Positions 8,693-16,141 of a stretch of 64,000 nucleotides of DNA are shown here, piece after piece. Positions within the stretch are counted from its first letter, which is position 1. Every line of letters begins with the position of its first letter. The stretch lies in assembly GCF_011297335.1 (NCBI RefSeq), contig NZ_JAAOTJ010000001.1, forward strand, positions 1-64,000. Direction: 5' to 3'. This DNA is from Catellatospora methionotrophica. GTDB lineage: Bacteria > Actinomycetota > Actinomycetes > Mycobacteriales > Micromonosporaceae. The position numbers and the translations under genes were made by a program. The notes under the pieces were generated by a model. That model was not told where the DNA came from. It saw only the letters and a program-made list of their open reading frames with translations, and ran no database searches.

Positions 8693-8893
8693 TCAGAGCC
8701 GGATGATGTAGACCTCTCCCGGAATGTATTTCGGCCGGGTCAGCAGGACTCTGCCGTCGGGATTGACCGCCATGAAACAGATCTCGCTCGGCAACGGTCT
8801 CCGCAGCTTGCTGCTGCCGAGCAGGTCGAACTGGACGGGAATGCGGCGCGCCCGCCCGCACGTGGTGTCGGCGCATACGAGCAGCAGCGACAA
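8693..8893 (-). CDS. Small hypothetical protein
   Basis: A 66-residue frame beginning MSLLLVCADTTCG and ending YIPGEVYIIRL, with balanced composition, a CADTTC pair and a hydrophobic end. It reads more like protein than the competing frames. It would need a TTG start with no clear ribosome-binding site, so it could also be the tail of a broken longer gene. No family recognised. Confidence 0.3.
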   Translation of the reverse strand: MSLLLVCADTTCGRARRIPVQFDLLGSSKLRRPLPSEICFMAVNPDGRVLLTRPKYIPGEVYIIRL

Positions 8894-9037
8894 ACAGGTC
8901 CCTGAGGTGACCCACCCCGGCGAAGGGGTGTTTGACTCTGCGTTCGGTGCGGCGGCGGTAGGTGTTTGAGACGCGGTGCAAACCCATCCGATCCGGGCCG
9001 GTGCCCGATCAGGCCGCGGCGGGACATGGGCGGCGCG

Positions 9038-9943
9038 ATGAGGCTGACCAAACGTTCTCGGCCCACCCTGCGCTTGTTATGTATGAGTCTTCCTATGCTG
9101 CTCAGGTTGACCCTGGGGTCTGCGCTCGTCGTGTTGACCATGGGTGCCACCCACTGGCAGATCGCCGTGGCCGCGGTCGCGCTGACGATGGGGCTGGTCC
9201 TGCTCGACCATTGGCATGCTCGGCACACCGCTGGACCTGAGGCCCGCGGCTCTCCAGACGGCGCTGCCGCCCCCGGCCCACCGGTCCGTCTTGCCCCGAA
9301 GGCCTCGGAGTCCGGCGGCCACCCCTGCCCACCCATTCATGACTCGACGTCGGGAGACGAGTTGGTCCAGTCGAGGCCCCGTCCGCAGAGAACCATGCAA
9401 GAACTTCAAGAGATCGAGGCTCTCATAGAGAAGGAGTACACCGACCTTTGGAGATTCGCACGGATCATCGTCGACGATCAATCGATGGCGAGTGACCTCG
9501 TTCATGTGACCTTTATAGAGGTCTACTACGCATGGGAGAGGATCAGCGGCTATCCCCCGGCAGGTCTGGGGTCCTGGCTGCGGACAGTCTTGAAGCACAA
9601 GGCCGTGGACATGTATCGCCAGCGTAAGCGGGAGGTCGTCTCCGATGAGGTCCCCACGTCGGCCAGGCCATCGGACACCGTCGAATACATCGTCGAGCTC
9701 AGGCTGGCCGTGGCTGCGTGCGAGCAGGAGATCAGCAGAATGCCGCCGGTGAGGAAGACAGTCGCCTATCTCGTTCTGCTCAAGAGGTGGACGACCGCGG
9801 CGGTGGCCGCTGAACTGGAGATCACCGAAAGCACGGTCCGCGGTCACTTGTTCCAGGCCCGAAAGCAGCTGAAAGATGCCATCGGCCCACGGCCCTGGCT
9901 CAATGACGACGACGAGGGCGAGGAAGGGAACAAATCCGCATGA
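9038..9943 (+). CDS. ECF sigma factor with N-terminal two-helix membrane domain
   Basis: A 301-residue protein. Residues 17-35 and 40-57 are two hydrophobic helices (SALVVLTMGATHW lies between them). A Pro-rich linker follows, and from residue 120 there is an ECF sigma factor: region 2 with DLWRFARIIVDDQSMASDLVHVTFIEVYYAW split across residues of 20 or fewer per helix, then region 4 with MPPVRKTVAYLVLLKRWT and AAELEITESTVRGHLF. Starts at 9026 or 8966 are possible. ATG 9395 would give a sigma-only protein. The next gene overlaps by ATGA, so both are co-translated. The membrane part would tether the sigma factor, which is unusual. Confidence 0.75.
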   Translation: MRLTKRSRPTLRLLCMSLPMLLRLTLGSALVVLTMGATHWQIAVAAVALTMGLVLLDHWHARHTAGPEARGSPDGAAAPGPPVRLAPKASESGGHPCPPIHDSTSGDELVQSRPRPQRTMQELQEIEALIEKEYTDLWRFARIIVDDQSMASDLVHVTFIEVYYAWERISGYPPAGLGSWLRTVLKHKAVDMYRQRKREVVSDEVPTSARPSDTVEYIVELRLAVAACEQEISRMPPVRKTVAYLVLLKRWTTAAVAAELEITESTVRGHLFQARKQLKDAIGPRPWLNDDDEGEEGNKSA

Positions 9944-12045
9944 ACACCGACCCGAACAAGGACCGGCTCACGCTGGCCGACGTATACCGACTCGCCGTCA
10001 CCACCGACCCGGCCGCGCCTGAAGCAGCCGACTACCAGCAGGGTCTGGCCCGCCTCAAAGCATGGGGCGAGCGGGAGGTGGACATCGTCGGCTCGCCGAC
10101 GCGACCCGCCTCGTCAGCCCGAGGACAGCGTGTCACCGTCCTTGGCCGCCGCACTCTGCTGCAGGAGTTGACCGAGCAGGCCTGCCACCCCGGAGCCGAG
10201 CCTATCGTGCTCGTCGGCCAGGGAGGGGCGGGCAAATCGACCCTCGCGGCCGCCCTGGCAGAACAGGCGCCAGGCCTGGGCCGCATGGTGTTCTGGATCT
10301 CGGCGGCCAGTGCCGGCGAATTCGCTCTGGGCATCACGGAGGTCGTCCGGAGCCTGGGCGGATCCATGGCCGAAGCGAACCTGATCACCAGCGGATCCGC
10401 AGACGCCGCAGATCTCTTCTGGAGGCGGCTTGAGGAAGCACCCCGCGAGTGGCTACTGATCCTCGACAACGCTGACGAGCCGGAACTGCTCGCGACCACG
10501 AGCGCGCCGGTCGACGCGGCGACGGATCTGCGTTGGGTGCGCCGGTCGCTTCGCGGGCAGGTCGTCGTCACCAGCAGGCAGACCGATCCGCGTGTATGGC
10601 CGGACGCGCGTGTCGTCGCGCTCGGCGGCCTGGACCTGGCCGATGCCACCCAGATGCTGAGAGATCTCGCCCCGGCCGCAGGCGCCGAGAGTGACGCACG
10701 CGCCCTGGCCGTCCGTCTCGACTGTCTGCCGCTCACGCTCCACCTCGCCGGGACATACCTGGACTCGGACGTGGCCGAGGTGCTCACGTTCGCCGACTAC
10801 GAACGGGCACTCGACAACGCGGCGGGGACGGTCATGGCCCGCGCCGGAGAGATCTCGCTGACGGGACTGGCCCGGCACGGCCTGCCCGAAGCCAGGGATC
10901 TGATGACACTGGCGAGCTGCTACGCCTCGAACTCCATTCCGGCCTCTCTGCTGGGGCCAGACCTGGACGAGGCGCTGGAAGGACTCGGCCGGGTGGGTCT
11001 GATCCGCAACGACCGGAGGGGCATCTCCCTGCACCCCCTTCTCGCCGAGATCAACCGGGCGGAGGGTGGCCAGGCCTGGCACACCGCGGCCGCGCTACTG
11101 GCGGATGCGGTGCGGGACGTGCCTTTCGACATCCCCGACCACTGGCCCCTGTACCGGCAGCTGGGTCCTCACCTGCTGGCGGTCCTCGCCGCCCGGCAGC
11201 TGAACCCGACATATCTCCATCTGCTGGCCGAGACCGCCATCCAGATCGCCCACGCCTTCGGCCGCAGCGGCGACAACGGAGCTGCCGTCGCCATCTACCA
11301 GGCCGTGATCGATCACAGCCGAGAGCTGGGAGAGAACCACCAGGCAGTGCTGCGAGCTCGGCATCTGATCGCCTGGGTGGTCGCCGACACCGGCGACATT
11401 CCCGCAGCCAAGGCCATCTACCAAGACGTCTTCGAGCGGCGGCTCGGCGAGTTCGGGCCGACCCACGACGACACCCTCGACAGCCGGCACGAGCTCGCCT
11501 GGATCGACACCTGCGACGGCAAATGGGCGAAGGCCGAGCGCGACTACCGGGACCTTCTCCACGACAGCCTGATCCACCGCGGATCCGATGCCGCCGGCAC
11601 GTTGACAACCCGCCACGAGCTCGCGTTCGCCATCGCGGCGCAGGGGCGCCTCGACGAGGCGCTCTCCGACTTCGAGCAGATCTTGGACGATCGGCGACGG
11701 GTCCTGGGCGTACAACACCCGCAGACCCTGCAGACGCAGCACGAGATCGTTTGGATCACAGCCCGGCGCGGCCATTACGCGCAGGCAGAGGTGCTCTTCC
11801 GGGAACTGCTCGAACTGCGCCGGGAAATGGAGGACGACCACCCGCATGTCCTGCTCAACCGGCACGAACTCGCCTGGGTGATCGCACGACAGGGCCGGTT
11901 CGCCGAAGCCGAGACCATCTACGCCCGCGTCCTGGAACGACGCGACCGCACCCTGGGTAGCAACCATCCGGACACTGGCAAAACCCGGTTCGCCTTGGAC
12001 GAACTGCGCCAGGGCCGCATCGTCGACGCCGTCCACCTCGCCTGA
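9940..12045 (+). CDS. NB-ARC/TPR STAND ATPase
   Basis: A 701-residue signal-transduction ATPase. Residues 60-330 are an NB-ARC module: P-loop GQGGAGKST (93-101), Walker B LLILDNADE, sensor GQVVVTSRQTDPRVW and a GLPL-like LDCLPLTLHLAG. From about 440 to the end there are five or six kinesin-light-chain-type TPRs of about 42 residues, each with a TRHELAW or SRHELAW core. Such proteins oligomerise on ligand sensing. A GAGGAAGGGAA ribosome-binding site lies in the end of the sigma gene. It resembles the TPR ATPase of FxSxx-COOH peptide systems, but no FxSxx peptide or radical SAM partner is present. Confidence 0.88.
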   Translation: MNTDPNKDRLTLADVYRLAVTTDPAAPEAADYQQGLARLKAWGEREVDIVGSPTRPASSARGQRVTVLGRRTLLQELTEQACHPGAEPIVLVGQGGAGKSTLAAALAEQAPGLGRMVFWISAASAGEFALGITEVVRSLGGSMAEANLITSGSADAADLFWRRLEEAPREWLLILDNADEPELLATTSAPVDAATDLRWVRRSLRGQVVVTSRQTDPRVWPDARVVALGGLDLADATQMLRDLAPAAGAESDARALAVRLDCLPLTLHLAGTYLDSDVAEVLTFADYERALDNAAGTVMARAGEISLTGLARHGLPEARDLMTLASCYASNSIPASLLGPDLDEALEGLGRVGLIRNDRRGISLHPLLAEINRAEGGQAWHTAAALLADAVRDVPFDIPDHWPLYRQLGPHLLAVLAARQLNPTYLHLLAETAIQIAHAFGRSGDNGAAVAIYQAVIDHSRELGENHQAVLRARHLIAWVVADTGDIPAAKAIYQDVFERRLGEFGPTHDDTLDSRHELAWIDTCDGKWAKAERDYRDLLHDSLIHRGSDAAGTLTTRHELAFAIAAQGRLDEALSDFEQILDDRRRVLGVQHPQTLQTQHEIVWITARRGHYAQAEVLFRELLELRREMEDDHPHVLLNRHELAWVIARQGRFAEAETIYARVLERRDRTLGSNHPDTGKTRFALDELRQGRIVDAVHLA

Positions 12046-12062
12046 ACAGACGGAGGCCCGAA

Positions 12063-12881
12063 ATGATCCACTCGACACGACTCGCCGCCGCCATCGACGA
12101 ACTGGACCTGGCCGGGCGGGCACTCATCGTCCACGCGTCCCTGCGTTCGCTGAAGACGCCGATCGACGGCGGGGCCGACACCCTCCTGGACACGCTGCTG
12201 CGCCAGAACTGCACCGTCATGGTCCCGGCCTTCACCGAACCCCAGTTCCGGGTGCCGGCCCCCACCGACATGCGCCCAGCCCGCAACGGTCTGGACTACG
12301 CGACCGAAGCCCTCGCGCCAGAATCCGGCCCGGTCTTCGACGTCGGCTGCGGGCTGATCAACTCGGGGCTCGGAACCCTGCCCGCCACACTCGTCAAGCG
12401 GGCCGACGCCATCCGCGGCGATCACCCCTTGAACTCCTTCGCCGCCATCGGACCCCGAGCCGCCCACCTCATCCGACCCCAGACACCCGACGACGTGTAC
12501 GCGCCACTGCGCAGACTCGCCGAACTCGACGGCGCCGTACTGCTCGCCGGCGTCGGCCTCAACCGGATGACCGCTCTCCACCTGGCTGAGCAGCGATCGG
12601 GTCGAGCCGCCTTCCGTCGCTGGGCACGTGACACAGCCGGCGACATCCGGATGGTGGAAGTCGGATCATGCTCTGAGGGATTCCCTCGGCTAGAGCCGGC
12701 GATCGCCCCTCTCGCCCACGTCGCCACCGTCGCGGCTGCGCGATGGCGCAGTTTTCCACTGCGGCCGACCCTGGCCGTCGCGACAGCAGCCATCGTCGAG
12801 CGCCCGGACATCACTCACTGCCCGGACGGTGCCTGCCTGCTCTGCCGGGACTCCATAGCGGGCGGCCCACTACCGCTCTGA
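12063..12881 (+). CDS. AAC(3)-family-like N-acetyltransferase
   Basis: A 272-residue member of the Antibiotic_NAT (aminoglycoside 3-N-acetyltransferase) fold. The N-terminus ALIVHASLRSLKTPIDGG matches the family's VHSSLxxxGxxxGG, and HPLNSFAAIGPRA matches the HPxxSFAAxGxxA block; LLAGVGLNRMTALHLAEQR holds the core histidine region. It ends with an extra cysteine cluster (HCPDGACLLC), as in AAC(3)-like proteins that sit in actinobacterial FxSxx-type loci (recollection). It lies 17 bp after the NB-ARC gene in the same operon. Real aminoglycoside resistance is doubtful; a peptide or small-molecule substrate is as likely. Confidence 0.8.
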   Translation: MIHSTRLAAAIDELDLAGRALIVHASLRSLKTPIDGGADTLLDTLLRQNCTVMVPAFTEPQFRVPAPTDMRPARNGLDYATEALAPESGPVFDVGCGLINSGLGTLPATLVKRADAIRGDHPLNSFAAIGPRAAHLIRPQTPDDVYAPLRRLAELDGAVLLAGVGLNRMTALHLAEQRSGRAAFRRWARDTAGDIRMVEVGSCSEGFPRLEPAIAPLAHVATVAAARWRSFPLRPTLAVATAAIVERPDITHCPDGACLLCRDSIAGGPLPL

Positions 12882-12890
12882 TCAACTCGC

Positions 12891-12937
12891 GTGGTCGGGC
12901 GTCCCGGATCAGCTCGCCGTCCGGGACGCCCGACCAC
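12891..12937. terminator. Bidirectional terminator hairpin
   Basis: Perfect 18-bp inverted repeat, arms 12891-12908 and 12920-12937, between the convergent ends of the AAC(3)-like gene (12881) and the AraC gene (12980). It closes the sigma/NB-ARC/acetyltransferase operon. Confidence 0.85.
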
Positions 12938-12979
12938 GTCGGTCGGACCGCCGGTCCACGTCTGCGCGTCGAACGCGGA

Positions 12980-13960
12980 TCACCGTGGATCGGCCTGTCG
13001 GCGGAAGTCAGTGGCGGTCGCCGCCGTGTGCATCTTGAAGTGCCGTGCGAAGAGTTCGAGGCTGGTGTACCCGTGGCGGATACAGATGTCCTGGATCCTC
13101 ATCGTCTTGGTTTGTGGATTCCGCAGGCTGTCGCGGCAGGCGTCCAAGCGCACGTGCTTGACCATCGTCATCGGCGTGGTGCCGGCGCTCTGACAGGTTT
13201 TCTGGAGAAGACGCTTGGAGACCTTCGCCTCGTCGGCGATGCGTTCCGTATCCAGTTCGGGATCGCCATGGTGCCGGTGGACGATGCTGCGGAAAAGGGC
13301 CATCCGTAGATCCCGGAGGCTCGTCGGGCTGATCTGCCTGCCGCTGTCGACCAACTGTCCGATCATCTGGACGGTGTATTCGTGCAAGGCGGCTGCGGTC
13401 GCGGGTTCGTCGCCGTAATCGTCCCTGTCGGCGAGTTCGAGCAGGAGTTGGATGAGGAGGTCCTTGCCGGGCATGCGTCGGGGGATCAACGCGCCGACAT
13501 GCTGCCGGATCCTGTCCGGGGATACCGGGACCATCGATTTCGGGACGGACAACTTGATCACTTTCATCCCGGCCGGTGTGGTCGAATGCTGGCTGCGTTG
13601 CGGAAGGGAGAGGTCGTAGAGGACGAGGTCGCGCGGACGAAAGACGACGCGATGGTCTTCCTGTTCCTTGCGGAGGTCTCCGTGGACGCTGAGGCAGAAC
13701 TGATAGCACTCCGGGTCGGACGTCCTGATCTGTTCGGCACCGCGTCGCGCTTCGACCGCCAAGCCCGCCGCCCTGTAGGTGAGCGAATCGATGGTGAGGC
13801 CACCGAACGTGATCGCCGACATCTGTGCACTCAGAGGAGGCGGAACAAAGGGTCTGCGCCCGTGGACCGCAAAGGGGGCCAGCTCGTCGCCGACGCCATC
13901 GCAGTAGTAGTCGTAGCTGTGGCGCGGATCGACAGCGCGGGTGTCATAACGCCAATACAT
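12980..13960 (-). CDS. AraC-family transcriptional regulator
   Basis: A 326-residue regulator. Residues 1-200 form the AraC_binding_2 / AraC-like ligand domain (VVFRPRDLVLYDLSLP is typical). The C-terminal 100 residues form the AraC DNA-binding domain with two helix-turn-helices: IADEAKVSKRLLQKTCQSAG, and IQDICIRHGYTSLELFARHF followed by the closing FRR. Start 13960 follows an AGGAGG site. It faces the acetyltransferase operon across a terminator and has 500 bp of non-coding DNA upstream. The inducer is unknown. Confidence 0.9.
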   Translation of the reverse strand: MYWRYDTRAVDPRHSYDYYCDGVGDELAPFAVHGRRPFVPPPLSAQMSAITFGGLTIDSLTYRAAGLAVEARRGAEQIRTSDPECYQFCLSVHGDLRKEQEDHRVVFRPRDLVLYDLSLPQRSQHSTTPAGMKVIKLSVPKSMVPVSPDRIRQHVGALIPRRMPGKDLLIQLLLELADRDDYGDEPATAAALHEYTVQMIGQLVDSGRQISPTSLRDLRMALFRSIVHRHHGDPELDTERIADEAKVSKRLLQKTCQSAGTTPMTMVKHVRLDACRDSLRNPQTKTMRIQDICIRHGYTSLELFARHFKMHTAATATDFRRQADPR

Positions 13961-14459
13961 GGTCTGGGCCTCCTGTTCGACTGGTGACACAACGATTACA
14001 GCCGATGCGGCCGCCCGTGTGGTTGGCTGTGAGCGCACAGCTTGCGACCGAATGCCAGGTGCTCGGCCATGGCCTGCGGCGGTTGCATGGCCGGGGTTGC
14101 GAGCCGGCGAGGCTGTCCTCCGAAGCCGGTGCGCGGAACCTGGTGAGCCGCGGCGCAGGGCACGGGACTGCAAGCTCCCCGGCCGAGCGGCCGTCGCCGG
14201 GGTCGGGGACCATGCTGACGCCCACCGCTTCCATGGCGGCGACGCACGCCCAACCGGCCACCCGGCCCGGCCGCCACGCGAAACGACCATCATCATCGGA
14301 CGACCGGTCGCCTCCGGTGACTGGTACAGCCCGATTTCAGGTCCGCTGGACGCATCTCGGCCGCGTACAGCCGATTACCGGCAGGTAGGTCGCATTGTCG
14401 ACTGTCGAGATCGGAGTGAGCCATCAGGATGACCTTCCCGACATCGAAGGAGGTCCGCC
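13961..14459. other. Non-coding gap upstream of orphan gene
   Basis: No coding frame with convincing composition. The strong AAGGAGG at 14447-14453 belongs to the gene at 14460. Several frames are open because of high GC but are arginine/proline-rich shadows. The gap separates the divergent AraC gene and the orphan gene and probably holds both promoters. Confidence 0.5.
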
Positions 14460-15122
14460 ATGGTGGCGATCCAGAAGGCGATACAGGACATCACCGGGTC
14501 CGATGAGAAGGCCCTGCAGTCCAAGGAGCGCCTCGAGCTGCTGAGGAACGCCGCCGAGGCACACCTCCAGCTCGCCGAGGACCGGCTCTCGGCGATGCTG
14601 CTCGGGACGGGCGGCGGTATCTCCAGCCTGTTCATCGTTCCCGGATCGGTCCAGAACTTCCAACAGGGTTACACCATCACCACCGGCGAGAAGGCGGCCG
14701 CGGGTATCGACACCGCGGTGGACCAGTTCTTCACGGGCAAGTACAAGGACGGCTTCAAGACGGTCGTCCACTCCGCCATCGACGTCCTGTTCAGCGACAC
14801 CACCACCGGCGAGACCAAGAAGGACTTCTACTTCGTGACGATGGAGCACAACGCCTTCATCCGCGTCGACGTGGCCTTCTGGAAATACTATTTCACGCAG
14901 AAAAGCATCACCGACACCGCGGAGCAGGCGTTCTGCTACACCTTCGTCAAGTCGGTCGTCGACCACAGGAAGGTCCCGCTCGACACCATTGTATTCCTGG
15001 TCTCGAGCAGCGTGGGAGACGACCTGGCCAAGGTCCAGGAGTACCTGGACGAGATGAGGAAGCTCTATGCCGATCTGAGCGAGCACGACCCTGCCGAGGT
15101 CGCCGCCCGCGTGGCCAGCTGA
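14460..15122 (+). CDS. Orphan protein of unknown function
   Basis: A 220-residue soluble protein behind an excellent ribosome-binding site (AAGGAGG, seven bases before ATG). It is richer in Lys, Phe, Tyr and Thr than its neighbours (GKYKDGFKTVVHSAIDVLF, TTTGETKKDFYFVTMEHN, FWKYYFTQKSITDTAEQAF), while codons still end mainly in C or G. A helical N-terminus (residues 15-45) is followed by a mixed alpha/beta core and a C-terminal helix (LAKVQEYLDEMRKLYADL). No signal peptide or transmembrane helix. I recognise no family. It lies between an AraC gene and broken biosynthetic genes, so recent transfer is plausible. Confidence 0.8.
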   Translation: MVAIQKAIQDITGSDEKALQSKERLELLRNAAEAHLQLAEDRLSAMLLGTGGGISSLFIVPGSVQNFQQGYTITTGEKAAAGIDTAVDQFFTGKYKDGFKTVVHSAIDVLFSDTTTGETKKDFYFVTMEHNAFIRVDVAFWKYYFTQKSITDTAEQAFCYTFVKSVVDHRKVPLDTIVFLVSSSVGDDLAKVQEYLDEMRKLYADLSEHDPAEVAARVAS

Positions 15123-15323
15123 CCTGAACTGCCGCGCGGCGGACACCTGGCAATGGTCACCGCGGCGGAGATCCCGTCCGCCGTGGTGACCTGGTGTCGC
15201 TGCGGCTGTGCGACGGACGGCGGCGACCCCATGATGTCGTCGAGCACAGCTGACGCCGCCGCCTTGGAGCGGAGCTTTGGCACCCAGGTCCCGGCTGCGC
15301 GACGTCGGGGTCGGGCGGTGAGC

Positions 15324-15357
15324 GGCGGGCATGCCGGCGGCGTCCGGCATGCCCGCC
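15324..15357. terminator. Terminator hairpin
   Basis: Perfect 14-bp inverted repeat, arms 15324-15337 and 15344-15357, loop CGGCGT. It lies just past the stop of the truncated FAD-oxidase gene on the minus strand and may be that gene's surviving terminator; it also faces the orphan gene. Confidence 0.75.
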
Positions 15358-15362
15358 GCCTG

Positions 15363-15500
15363 TCAGCGGCTGACCGCGAACACGCCGTCGGGGTCGAGGG
15401 CGTCCTTGAGCCGCTGGCGCAGCGGTGTCCTGGGGGTGGGGTGGTCGATGTCGGTGCGGTAGGGCGGGAAGCCGTGTGCGGTGAACGTCCGGTGCACTCC
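15363..15500 (-). pseudogene. 3' fragment of an FAD-linked oxidase (VAO/PCMH type)
   Basis: The minus strand encodes about 45 residues ending at TGA 15363-15365: HGFPPYRTDIDH, then LRQRLKDALDPDGVFAVSR. This matches the C-terminal end of vanillyl-alcohol-oxidase/p-cresol-methylhydroxylase-type flavoproteins (LKxALDPxGIxAPGR). No start codon or upstream domain exists: at about 15500 the sequence becomes a different truncated gene in the opposite orientation. Only the tail remains, so the gene is dead. Confidence 0.7.
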
Positions 15501-15502
15501 CA

Positions 15503-15742
15503 CCCGGCGGCACCGTCATCATCTGCGAGCTGGTCCTCGATGACGACGAGACCGGCCCCGCACCCGCCGCGCTCATGGGCCTGAACATGCTCGTCGAAAC
15601 CCGCGGCGGCTACAACTACACCCACGCCGAGTACCGGACCTGGCTCGAAGAAGCCGGCTTCACCGACATCGGCTCCACGCCCCTGGCGGCGGCGGGAGCC
15701 AACGCCGCCATCATCGCCCGCAAACGCCCGTACACCAGCTGA
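15503..15742 (+). pseudogene. 3' fragment of an O-methyltransferase
   Basis: The plus strand encodes about 79 residues without a start: GGTVIICELVLDDDETGPA, then MGLNMLVETRGG, YTHAEYRTWLEEAGF and the final AAAGANAAIIARKRP before TGA. This is the C-terminal end of a SAM-dependent O-methyltransferase (Methyltransf_2 type, as in polyketide tailoring). Its 5' part was lost at about 15500, the same point where the FAD-oxidase fragment ends, so one rearrangement joined the two remnants. Confidence 0.75.
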
Positions 15743-16141
15743 CTCTCTTGACCGCGCCCTGGCAGCGGACCCGGTGTCGGTGGCGAGCGACCACCCTGCG
15801 ATCGTCGCTCGCCGCCGACGGCCCGGATACCTGCGGCACGCCTACCAGCAGGGAGGGCAGTTCGGGTCACCGCCGGGGCCCATGAAGACGGCTGCAGGCA
15901 AGGCCACCGCTGGCGCGTCGGTCGGCACGGCGGGCCCCAGATGGGCACCGGCGGCATCGCGCGCGAGGCTGTTGTACGTGATCCGCGTACTCGGTCCCGT
16001 GATCACGCAGACGGCGACCCCGTCGGGCGTGGGCATCAGGCGCTTGGTGTAGGTGTGGACATGCCTTGGGGCGGCTCGTTGCGGCCGGGGACGGATGCCG
16101 TGCTGGGGAGGCGTGCTGGCGGAAGACTAGTGTGTCCAGCT
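15743..16141. other. Intergenic stretch with one weak small ORF
   Basis: No confident gene. On the minus strand 15842-16036 is an open frame of 64 codons ending in GGDPNCPPCW; the frame continues upstream without a good start, so it looks like the tail of a lost gene. A TAGTGT element at 16130-16135, six bases before the ATG at 16142, could be a -10 for a leaderless transcript of the next gene. Confidence 0.4.

Noticed and set aside
12063-12881. Clinical-type aminoglycoside resistance gene
   Set aside because: The fold matches AAC(3), but the context and extra cysteine cluster argue against calling it a resistance enzyme.
13944-14432. Frames in the gap upstream of the AraC gene
   Set aside because: Conflicting frames on both strands, no ribosome-binding site, no motif.
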